From assembly GCA_943704415.1 (NCBI GenBank), contig CALSCO010000255.1:1-24133 (forward strand): a stretch of 24,133 bases of DNA, given 5' to 3'. Position 1 is the stretch's first letter. Each line of letters opens with the position of its first letter. The position numbers were made by a program, and so were the translations under genes. Under the pieces are notes generated by a model. It saw nothing but the letters and a program-made list of their open reading frames with translations, was not told where the DNA came from and made no database searches. This document shows, piece by piece, positions 16,524 to 24,133 of the stretch. Origin of the DNA: Parvularia atlantis. Lineage: Eukaryota > Opisthokonta > Rotosphaerida.

Positions 16524-18497
16524 TCAGCGCACGACGGAGAAGTTGCCGAAGCGCTTTGCGGCCGCGTCAAACAGCGCCGGCCGGTCCTCGGGGTGCGCGA
16601 TGTCGATCAGCGCGCGCGCACGCTGCCGCAGATTCAGGCCAAACAGGTCCACCCTGCCGTACTCGGTCACGACCCAGTGCACATGCGCGCTGCACAGTCC
16701 GTCACGTCAGCGCGCCTGGCCGGCCGTTCGCGCCACACGCCCGCGCGCGCACCGTGTCGTCACCACACCGGCACCGGGCGCGAGCGTCGGCACGATCTTG
16801 GGCTTGCTCTTGCCGCTGCGCGACTGCACGGCGATGATCGGCTTGCCGCCGTCCGACAGCGCGGCGCCGCGCATAAAGTCCTAGCCGGACGGCCTCTGTG
16901 TCAGCACACCTGCACAGCTGCACATGCGTGCGCACGTGCCATCTGCCCGCCGATGCCTGAGATCACGCGCGTCCCGGCCGAGTCGGCGCACACCTGGCCC
17001 GTCAGGTCGATCTCCTGCGTGCGCACGCAAACCGCGCATCAGCTGTGTCCGCCAGGCGCGCGCCAGCACGCCAGCACTATGGCCGAGTTGATCGCCACGA
17101 CGCGCGGGTTCTGCTTGATCACGGCCGGATCGTTCACAAAGTGTGACGGCGCCAGGTGCACGAGCGGGTTGTCGTCCACAAAGTCGTACAGCTCCTGCGA
17201 GCCTGTCGCGTGCGTCAGCATTAGCAAAAGAACACGCTCCGTACAGCGCGCGCCCACCGGCCAGGAACGAAGCCACGATGTGGTTTGGCGCAATCTTTTT
17301 AAACCGGTTGGTGATCACGCCGCGCCGCACGAGGTCGATCACCCCGTTGGCAAACATCTCCGTGTGGATGCCCAGGTCCTGCACGCGCAGGCGTCAGGCC
17401 GGCCACGACAGAGCAACAGCACACCTTGTGGAACTTGAGCGCGCCCAGCACGGCGTCGGGTATCTGCCCAATGCCCATCTGGAGCGTTGACCCGTCCTCA
17501 ATCAGCGACGCGATGTGCTCGCCGATCTTGGCCACGTCCGGCGGCACCGTGCCTGCGGGCAGCACCGGTAGCGGCTCGGTGTGCTCCACGAGGTAGTCGA
17601 GGTTGCTGACGTGGATCAGGCCGTCGCCGTGCGTGCGCGGCATCTTCTCGTTCACCTGTGCGCGCGAGTGCATGTCGGTCGCGGCAGCGCTGCCGCAAAC
17701 GTATCCGTGCACCTGCGCGATCACAACGTGCGCATGCTGCACCGCGTCCAGCGTGATGTCGATCGACGTGCCCAGCGAGCAGAAGCCGTGCTTGTCGGGC
17801 GGCGACACCTGCACCAGCGCGACGTCGATCGGCATCCTGCTGCGCCGTCAGCGCGAACGAGCACACGGTGCACGGCACACGCACCGTCCATTGCGGAACA
17901 GCAGCGCGATCTCTGACAGGAAGATCGGCACAAAGTCCGACCCGCCGCTCTGCACGGCCTCGCGCTGACGCACGCGACCGCGTCAGCCACCGCATGAGAC
18001 GCGCGGGCGCCGCACCTGCGACGGGCCGACGAAGAAGTTGGTCGTGTGGAAGTTGCGCTGGTACTTGGCGTCCGAGTACGGGCACGCGCCCTCGACGTGG
18101 ATGTGGCACACCTGGCCCCGAGCGCCGCACCCGTCAGCGCATGAGTCATACGCTGGCCGTCGCGCAGCGCGCCTCCACATCCTCGACCGCATGCGCCGCG
18201 TCCGCGTCGGCCAGGCGCGTCATGCACTCGACCAAGTGCCGCGGGTACGCCGACGTCGAGTGTACAAACACGCGCTGATGGCTCTTGATCGCCTCGCGGA
18301 CGGCCTCGAAACCGCTGACCACGCGCGGCGTGCGCGGCACTGCGACGGCGCGCGTCAGAACGCGCAGGGCACAGGCAACGGCGCGCACCTCGGCCCGCGA
18401 GCTGTGAGCGCAGCAGCGGCAGCGACGACGACAGCGACCCGGCCACGGGCGGCACCGACGTCGTCTGGTACGCGCGGCGAGCGAGCGCGGCGAGCAT
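16524..18497 (-). CDS. Acetyl-CoA hydrolase / 4-hydroxybutyrate CoA-transferase family enzyme, about 11 exons, about 490 aa
   Basis: This family moves CoA between acetyl-CoA and acids such as succinate or 4-hydroxybutyrate, or hydrolyses it, usually in mitochondria (yeast Ach1 type). Seen in order are a basic, acid-free start MLAALARRAYQTTS that looks like a mitochondrial presequence, FVHSTSAYP, NFHTTNFFVGPSQ, VALVQVSPPDKHGFCSLG, and NEKMPRTHGDG. These are followed by LQMGIGQIPDAVL, LGIHTEMFANGV, INSAI joined to EIDLTGQVCADSAGTRVISGIGGQ, DFMRGAALSDGGKPI, HVHWVVTEYG, and AHPEDRP near the end. The Glu in EIDLTGQV sits where the family's catalytic glutamate is found. The intron 16881-16939 must begin with GC to restore DFMRGA, and 18112-18172 may be another GC-AG intron. 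An alternative GT site at 18151 would add seven residues. Substrate preference cannot be read from the sequence. Confidence 0.9.
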
Positions 18498-18865
18498 GAT
18501 GACCGGCGCGGAGATGACTCAAATCGCCGGCATTAGTGCGGCGCACACGCAGAGCCGCGCAATGGCAGATGCCAGATCGCGAAACGGGTCCAGTTCGTGG
18601 TTGCTGCACTTTCCCGATCCTCGCTCCACGTGCGCTGCGCCCCAGAGCGCTTCATGGCCGACATGAGCCGCGAGTGGCTTCCCAGAGACGACCACGACCG
18701 CGACCGCGACCGCGGCTTCAAGTTGTGGCTCTGCTGGTGGCTGTTGTCATCTCTCGTCATCGTCTTACCTCACCCGCTTACCTCAGCCATCTCGGCCTAC
18801 GTCAGCAACCGCCTAGTCCCCTCTTAAACCGTGCCCCACCCCCTCTATTGTCTGTCTTCCGTCGC
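18498..18865. other. 368-bp gap between the CoA-transferase start and the ROCO stop
   Basis: The left third should hold the promoter of the CoA-transferase gene. A direct GACCGC-type repeat lies near 18698-18714. The right third (18772-18865) is the outer part of the left inverted-repeat arm described below. No TATA box and no RNA gene are seen. Confidence 0.5.
18654..18827 (+). CDS. Candidate small membrane protein, 57 aa
   Basis: An ATG-started frame on the plus strand begins MADMSREWLPRDD, continues with a DRDRDR charged stretch and then one strongly hydrophobic segment (LWLCWWLLSSLVIVL), and stops at 18825-18827. It is the only plus-strand frame in this gap with a membrane-segment look. 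Its 3' half lies inside the left inverted-repeat arm, and chance is a real alternative. No family was recognised. It is listed only as a candidate. Confidence 0.15.
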   Translation: MADMSREWLPRDDHDRDRDRGFKLWLCWWLLSSLVIVLPHPLTSAISAYVSNRLVPS

Positions 18866-18888
18866 TTACGAACCACGAAGTCTTACAC
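18772..18888 (+). repeat. Left arm of a roughly 117-bp inverted repeat flanking the ROCO gene
   Basis: This arm matches the reverse complement of 24001 to about 24117 with only a few substitutions and small indels; the inner 36 bp are identical. It covers the last codons of the ROCO gene (reading VRLRGS then TAA on the minus strand) plus about 94 bp of 3' flank. Similarity stops abruptly at 18888/24001, on the gene side. Confidence 0.9.
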
Positions 18889-21800
18889 CAGGCATCGAGT
18901 TCGCGAGGTCGGTGCGGCGTGCGTCCACGAAGGCCTGTCGCACCTCCTCGTCCGTCTTGCCCGCGTTATACGCCATCCGCAGGAACGCGATCGCCTCGTC
19001 CGCAGGCGTGTGGACGCTGTGCATGCGGTTGCGCCACTCGTCCGCGTTCACGCCCAGGTGGCCCGCCACCGCCGTCCAGTCGCGGCCCAGCTTCTCACCC
19101 ACCTGGGTGAGCCATTGGTTGCGTGCGGCGGGGCCCATGACCGCGAGGGCCATCGGCGGTGCTCGCGGGTAGGTCGACCAGGCCAGCACGGCAATATCGA
19201 TGCCTTGCTGAGGGTACTCGGCCACCTCGATCTCGCAGTTGTTCCATCGGCAGACGAGGTCTCGGTGCTCCTTGCACAGCCACATGCACGTGCCGGATGG
19301 GCCGGACGGGCAGCCGTCGCGCACGACTGGCGTGCGGAAAAGGCCGGAGGTTTCCAGATAGCCGTGCTGCGGCGCAAGGGGGGTGTAAGGCACAACAAAC
19401 CGGCACAGCGCACGCACCAGAGGTTTGTCCAGCAGCGTCTGTGCGACCTTGAGCGCGTCGTCGCGGAGGCGCTTTGGTTGTATGTTTTGCAATTGTACAT
19501 AGCGATCGTCGAGTGGCGCCCACGTGTCCATCTCGTCAAGGGACCTTGCAGCACTGTAAAGGAGAGCGCTCAGTGCAGGGGCCATCTGCCCAAAGCTGAC
19601 AGATGGCACAGCCAAGTGCAGATCGCGAAGCACATTTGTCGTGGCCTTCAGAGGCACAGCAAGGCTCTGAATGTCGTCTTGCACAGTCATCAAGACCGGA
19701 TGAATGCCAGGAAGGGGGTGGCACAGCGGTTGCTCGGCGCCAAGTTGGAACTCGCACAGTGGCAGGAGAAAGATCTTGGGGTTGTTCGTTGAGACCGTTG
19801 CCCAACCGCGCGGGTCGTCGGACGGGACGGGCAGCAGGAGAAACGGGAAGCTGCACTCCAGTAGGCTGTTGGCAAGTTGCGCATGAAAGCTCCTGGCCTT
19901 GTCGATTGCACGTAGAATGTCATTGCTGAACGGCAGCATTGTCACAGAAACTGAGTCCGAGTGCGGCATCAGATGGGCGCCACGAGTGAGTAGCCGACTT
20001 GGCTGGAACGAGCCATTGTGGCTCCGGCACAGAGTCTGATGGCCTGATGCCGTGACGAGGTTTTGCTCAGCCACGTAGCCCAGGTCCTGCAGGCAGTCGG
20101 GCCGACACTCGGGGCACTCGAGCAGATCGGTGCGCTGCACACCGGGGTCCAGCGACAGACAGTCGGTCACGACGGCCGCAATCTCGTCAAGCAGGCGCAT
20201 CGCCGTCAGCGCGTTGCTGCATCGCGTGCGCATCTCCAGCCGACCGCCAACACCGTCTGGGGCCGTGTGCAGCAGTAGCAGGCCCTCAGCGACGTGATTC
20301 TTGTCGTGCAGTCGCGCGTAGTTGCGCCCGAGATCCTGCTCGTAAATGCGCTTGCGCAGCCGGTTGATCACGCGTGGCACTAAGTGCGACAGCAGCACGT
20401 CCAGGTCGACAATGCGATGGAACTCGGACAGGGTAGCGGTTGTCTTGTGCCAGTCGTGCAGCTGCTTGGCCGGCTCGCCCGCGGGCAGCAAAGCGGGAAA
20501 GACGACGACGGCGTGCCCGTTGCGGGTCGCAGGGAAGCACACGTCAAAGTGCACCATGAGGTCAAGAAGCCTGTCACTGACCGGTGCTGCTTTGTTGATG
20601 CGCCAAATCTTGTGGAGGCGATCGCGACGGATGATGCCGTCGCTGAAATCATACGTAAGGCCGTCCGCTCGTACTTGCACGCGGCCGCTGTGGTCGTGCG
20701 GGTCGGACGGGCGATGCAGTTCGCCGAGTGTGTGCTGCGTGAGGAATGTAGGCGACAGCACGATGATTTCGGTCACGCTAGGCTGGCAGACGAGCCGACC
20801 CCACGCGTCCAGCTGCCGCAAGGCACGATCGACCATGTCGCGAGGCAGCTTGACCAGGTCGCAGACCTCCTCGAACGTCATGATGGGCAGCTGAGAGCGT
20901 CGGGTGGTCTCGTCGTCGAGCGCCTTCTCGATGATGAGGAACTCGCTCGGCACCAGCAAGCCATCACCGGCGAGGTGACTGGCGCATCGGTTAATGGTGC
21001 TCTGCACGAGGTCGAGACCGTCGAAGTTGCAGGTAGCCGAGTCAGGGACGCAGCTGACCTCAACAATATCATCCTCCCGTAGCCACTTCGTGTCCAGTTT
21101 AGCCTCCTTGGCCGTCTCAAGCACAAACTGGCGTCGATCGGCAATGGAGTCCTCGTTCCGCAATGCCGCAGGCAGTTGATCCACGTGCGTGCCCACGACA
21201 ATGATCGCAGCGCGGGTGTAGGACAGCCTGTCGTCGCGGTCGAGATGCACACGCAGTGACCGCATCCAGAACGCAAGCGCATTCCACGCCCGGTCCTGCC
21301 TGCTTAGCCGCGAAATGTCCCATTGGATGTCGCAATGCTTGGTCACGTCCCACATAACGACGTAGAGCGCTCGGTTGCTCAGGAAGTGGTGATGCGAGTT
21401 GTAGTACTCGTGCTGGCCGGCAAAGTCCCACGCTGACATCTGGACATTTGAGCCAGGCGAGGTGAAGCTGCGGATGTCGATGCCATGCGTGGCCTTGTTG
21501 TCAGTGGCAAACTGCAGACGTCGAAAAAACGCGTCGCTGGAAGCGGCGGGGGCTGACATGGCGATCCAGTCGCTTGTCAGTGGCAGAATCGCAGCCCATT
21601 TGACCAACATGTCGGGGATCGTCATCATCATCCACTTGAGACGAAAGTCTGCCACTCGGAAGAGAATGATCTGACCGTCCATTTGTCGCATAACCCAATT
21701 GTTGTTTAATACCCGCCGTGCGATGCAAATGCCCCCGATCTTCTCAATAATGCTCAGCAGATTTCCTTGAATTTCGGCCGTGCATGGACGGCCCTGGTAC

Positions 21801-23524
21801 TCCACGTCCAGGCGCAGCGGACCCAGAATGTTCAGCAGCGTCGTCTTGCCCGTGCCCTCGTAGCCGACGACGAGCATTTTGACGCGGCGGTTGGGGTTGT
21901 CGATGTCGGGATTGGTGAGAAGGTAATTGATGAGCGATTGGACTCCTCCCTGCAGGACGTTGGCGGGAATCGGCACAAGCAGACCAGCAGCCGGAAGCGG
22001 AACGCTGTCGATGCTGGAGGCACAAACGAATGAGTGACTTCATTAATGACTACCATCACCACGCACACAAGAGTCTTGAGCGTCAAAGAACGGGACTTAT
22101 TGAAGGTAGTGATGAGAGATTCCGCCAGCGCCTTGGCGCCCTTGACACCGATTCCGTTGTCTGCATGCAGCCAGAAGGGGTCACCAGTCACACGCTGCAC
22201 GCCACATGCTCTGCACACGGCACCACGCACTGTTAAGGTTCAGCGACTTGAGCATCTTGTTGGTCTTGAGCGCATCCGCCAGCGCTACAGCACCCTCAGC
22301 GCCAATTTCGTTGGCTGCATGCAGCGAAATGGGGTCAGCATCCACTGCACGACAAATGCACCTCATACAGCACCACGTACCACCGAGGATCAGGAAGACC
22401 AGCGCCATGTTAGACTTCAGTGAGTCGGCCAGCGCCTTGGCGCCCTCATCACCAATGCTGTTCCCTGCATGCAGCCATAAGGGGTCAGCACGCAAGCTGC
22501 ACGCCACGTGCACTGCACGCGACACTACGCACGATAAAGGTCCAGCGACGTGAGCGTTGTGTTGTCCTTGAGCACGCCCGCTAGCGCCTTAGCGCCCTGA
22601 GCACCAATACTGTTTTCTAGAAAGAGCAGGTTGAGCAAGTCATTACTCGGCGCAATTTCGAGCACCATGTACCTTGGAGGTTCATCCGTGTGAGTGTCTT
22701 GTTGCTTTCGAGCGTGCTTGCCAGCGCTTCGGCACCGACATTCCCAATGCTGTTCCCTGAGAGCAGCTGTGGGTGAGCACTGAAAGCACCCAAGCGCGTT
22801 ACGTACTATAGATGTTCAGCGAGGCGAGCGTCGTGTTGCTCTTAAGCGCAGACGCCAGTTTCATGGTGCCCTCTGTTCCGATTTTGTTTTCTGTAAAATC
22901 AGGTGGTGTCAGTGTGCACCACTCAGCGTTTGGTACCAAGCACCATGGAAGTCCAGCGATGTGAGGGTTGTGTTGTTCTTGAGGGCGTCGGCCAGTGCCT
23001 CGGCACCCTCAGCGCCAATGTTGTTGTCTGGATACAGCCAGGTCACGTTGGGCTGACCTTTTCCAAGGCGTAACGTACGTCCGAGGCCCAGATAGGTAAT
23101 CGCTGAGTTTTCCTTGAGCGTGCCCGCCAGCGCCTTGGCGCCCTCATCACCAATGCCGTTCACTGCATGCAGCCAGAAGAGGTCAGCACGCAAGCTGCAC
23201 GCCACGTGCACTGCACGCGACACTACGCACGATAAAGGTTCAGCGAGGTGAGCGTTGTGTTGTCCTTGAGCACGCCCGCTAGCGCCTTGGCGCCCACATC
23301 CCCGATGCTGTTGCCTGGACATCGCCACGTCGCGCTGGCGAGTTCAGCACCGCACCAACGAACAAGCTTCGCGCACCGTGAAGGTCCAGCGAGGTGAGCG
23401 CCGTGTTGGTTCTGAGCGCGTCGGCCAGTCCGTGCACATGCTGCGGCGTGAGACGGTGCGCCTGCAACTCCTTCACGCTGTTGCCGCGCACGGCTGCGAC
23501 GGCCGCTTCGCCCTCCGCCTGCAT
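18866..23524 (-). CDS. LRR-Roc-COR-Death domain protein (ROCO family, NLR-like), 11 exons, 1331 aa
   Basis: The exons are 23377-23524, eight 84-nt exons (23231-23314, 23079-23162, 22944-23027, 22807-22890, 22673-22756, 22533-22616, 22381-22464, 22231-22314), then 22069-22160 and 18866-21949. They total 3996 nt and are in frame. Residues about 1-304 are ribonuclease-inhibitor-type leucine-rich repeats (NxIGxxGAxALAxxLKxN). The Roc GTPase follows, with P-loop GYEGTGKT (about 333-340), DFAGQ (about 479-483) and THVD (about 558-561). COR comes next, with a Cys cluster CPECRPDC, a FLLPLCE segment and a C-terminal Death-like domain (QWLTQVGEKLGRDWTAVAGHLGVNADEW, about 1248-1320, to ARRTDLAN). ROCO proteins are GTP-regulated scaffolds, and the LRR-plus-Death layout recalls innate-immunity or cell-death sensors; that role is inferred. 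About 100 extra residues separate the P-loop from the next GTPase motif. The start is the first Met of the LRR frame; a longer N-terminus is possible. Confidence 0.87.
22429..22597 (-). repeat. LRR exon-intron-exon duplicated segment, copy A
   Basis: This segment matches 23127-23295 at about 162 of 169 positions. It spans the end of one LRR exon, the whole 68-nt intron 22465-22532 and part of the next LRR exon. The intron differs from its partner (23163-23230) at only two sites. Confidence 0.93.
23127..23295 (-). repeat. LRR exon-intron-exon duplicated segment, copy B
   Basis: Partner of 22429-22597 at a constant offset of 698 bp. Because the intron is conserved as well as the coding parts, common descent by recent duplication or gene conversion explains the match better than selection on the protein. 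Confidence 0.93.
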
Positions 23525-24000
23525 GCACGTGGTCACCTTCTCGTGTGACGGGTAAACTGCTCTGGCATGGGGCCCGAATGTGGTTTCTGGCACATGGCGT
23601 CATTGCCCGCATCTCATTTCCGTCGGCTAAACTTTCGCGCCATCGCTCTGTGCCACTTTCAAACGCTGGCTTCCCGCGCGCGTCTCGTTTGGGCAACTGA
23701 CGGCGACTGTGCCACGCCGCGTGCGCCCAGCAAGAAAAGTTCACGCATGAGTGCCTGCCTCTCGCGCACCCTACATTGAGCAGTCACAAGGCGGATTGTG
23801 GTGTCAAGGCCAACGCGCCAATTCTGAGTGGGCTGGTCGCACTCAAGGGCCATCGCCGCCTGACCGATCTGCGCACGGTGAGTATCCGATCACCAGTTCC
23901 TGAGCGAATGCATCTTCCCTTCCAGACGGTTTACGTTACTGGCACGAGCGCACCGCCTCCTCCCCTTCCGCGCGCGTGGGCGACGACGAGGCAGTAGGCA
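23525..24000. other. Upstream region of the ROCO gene
   Basis: This 476-bp stretch lies between the ROCO start and the right inverted-repeat arm, and must hold the ROCO promoter if the start at 23524 is right. No TATA box is obvious. The only coding-like signal is the plus-strand spliced frame listed separately. Confidence 0.4.
23731..23997 (+). CDS. Possible 3' exons of an unrecognised plus-strand gene
   Basis: A frame open from 23701 could begin as an exon after CCCAG at 23726-23730, with an ACTGAC branch-like site upstream. It reads QEKFTHECLPLAHPT and later ANAPILSGLVALKGHRRL, then reaches a good 5' splice site GTGAGTAT. An intron of 48 nt (23878-23925) ends in a pyrimidine tract and CAG. 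Continuing in phase 0 the frame ends at TAG 23995-23997. The 48-nt segment is itself open, so splicing is not forced. In another phase the last exon would run into VRLRGS-stop inside the right repeat arm. No family or 5' exons were found, so this may be a gene remnant or chance. Confidence 0.2.
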   Translation, partial: QEKFTHECLPLAHPTLSSHKADCGVKANAPILSGLVALKGHRRLTDLRTVSIRSPVPERMHLPFQTVYVTGTSAPPPPLPRAWATTRQ

Positions 24001-24117
24001 GTGTAAGACTTCGTGGTTCGTAAGCGACGGAAGACACAACACAGGGGGGTGGGGCACGGTTTAAGAGGGGACTGGGCGGTGGGTGACGTAGGCCGAGATG
24101 GCTGAGGTAAGCGGGGT
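24001..24117 (-). repeat. Right arm of the inverted repeat flanking the ROCO gene
   Basis: This is the reverse complement of 18772-18888. On the plus strand it begins GTGTAAGACTTCGTGGTTCG and then TAA, the same codons that end the ROCO gene on the other strand. What lies just inside it (before 24001) does not resemble ROCO coding sequence. The distance between the inner edges is about 5.1 kb. Confidence 0.9.
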
Positions 24118-24133
24118 CGGGGCTGACGTAGGC
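24083..24133 (+). repeat. Direct repeat at the window edge
   Basis: TGACGTAGGC occurs at 24083-24092 and again at 24124-24133 with a roughly 41-bp period, ending exactly at the window boundary. The left arm has one matching GCCTACGTCA at about 18796-18805. It may be the start of a longer tandem array that the window cuts off. Confidence 0.45.

Noticed and set aside
18536-19792. 418-codon plus-strand frame opposite the ROCO gene
   Set aside because: It is the complement of the COR to Death coding sequence. It shows Arg/His/Ala-rich shadow composition, no domain and no good start codon.
21800-21890. A NACHT or NB-ARC ATPase instead of Roc
   Set aside because: The DFAGQHEYYNSHHHF and VGTHVDQ motifs and the following COR segment are typical of Roc-COR, and there are no NACHT Walker B or sensor motifs.
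23525-23593. A longer ROCO N-terminus starting near 23593
   Set aside because: The frame is open there, but it contains no ATG before 23524. A GTG start would be needed, which is unlikely in a nuclear gene.
18772-24117. A virus-like or Polinton-type element between the inverted arms
   Set aside because: No integrase, polymerase, capsid or packaging gene is readable; the interior is fully taken up by the ROCO gene and its upstream region.

Overview
The window is nuclear DNA of a microbial eukaryote. Every gene is broken up by many short introns (mostly about 45-160 nt) that usually start GTGCGC/GTGCGT, carry a CTGAC- or CTCAC-like branch site close to the 3' end and finish in CAG. Base composition is very GC-rich on reading and intergenic gaps are small. 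Gene content (Mediator kinase-module subunit, cohesin ATPase, a ROCO protein with a C-terminal Death-like domain) suggests an opisthokont or a close relative, but the species cannot be named from the sequence alone. No tRNA, rRNA, CRISPR, virus-like or retroelement sequence was recognised.

Layout. Gene 1 (62-1990, +) is a ten-exon TauE/SafE-type membrane transporter. It converges, across 171 bp, on a run of five minus-strand genes: MED13 (2162-9321), SMC3 (9364-14889), a CorA-type Mg2+ channel (15057-16410), a mitochondrial-type acetyl-CoA hydrolase/CoA-transferase (16524-18497) and an LRR-Roc-COR-Death protein (18866-23524). Only 42 bp separate the SMC3 stop from the MED13 start. The first four of these are ordinary housekeeping genes with no evident shared pathway. 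The exon models were joined by hand from conserved family motifs and splice phase. The transporter (433 aa), CorA (352 aa) and ROCO (1331 aa) models close exactly in frame.

The unusual part is 18.77-24.12 kb. It holds one NLR-like gene whose N-terminal leucine-rich repeats are encoded by eight consecutive exons of exactly 84 nt, all in phase 1, one repeat each. Two of these units, including the intron between them, are about 96% identical, which points to recent repeat amplification. A roughly 117-bp inverted repeat flanks the gene. One arm contains its last codons and 3' flank, and the other lies about 0.48 kb upstream of its start. The segment also looks less GC-rich than its neighbours. 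Together these suggest a young, expanding or mobile family of putative innate-immunity or cell-death sensors in a unicellular organism. A second oddity is a set of introns that appear to be GC-AG rather than GT-AG, three of which the reading frame requires.
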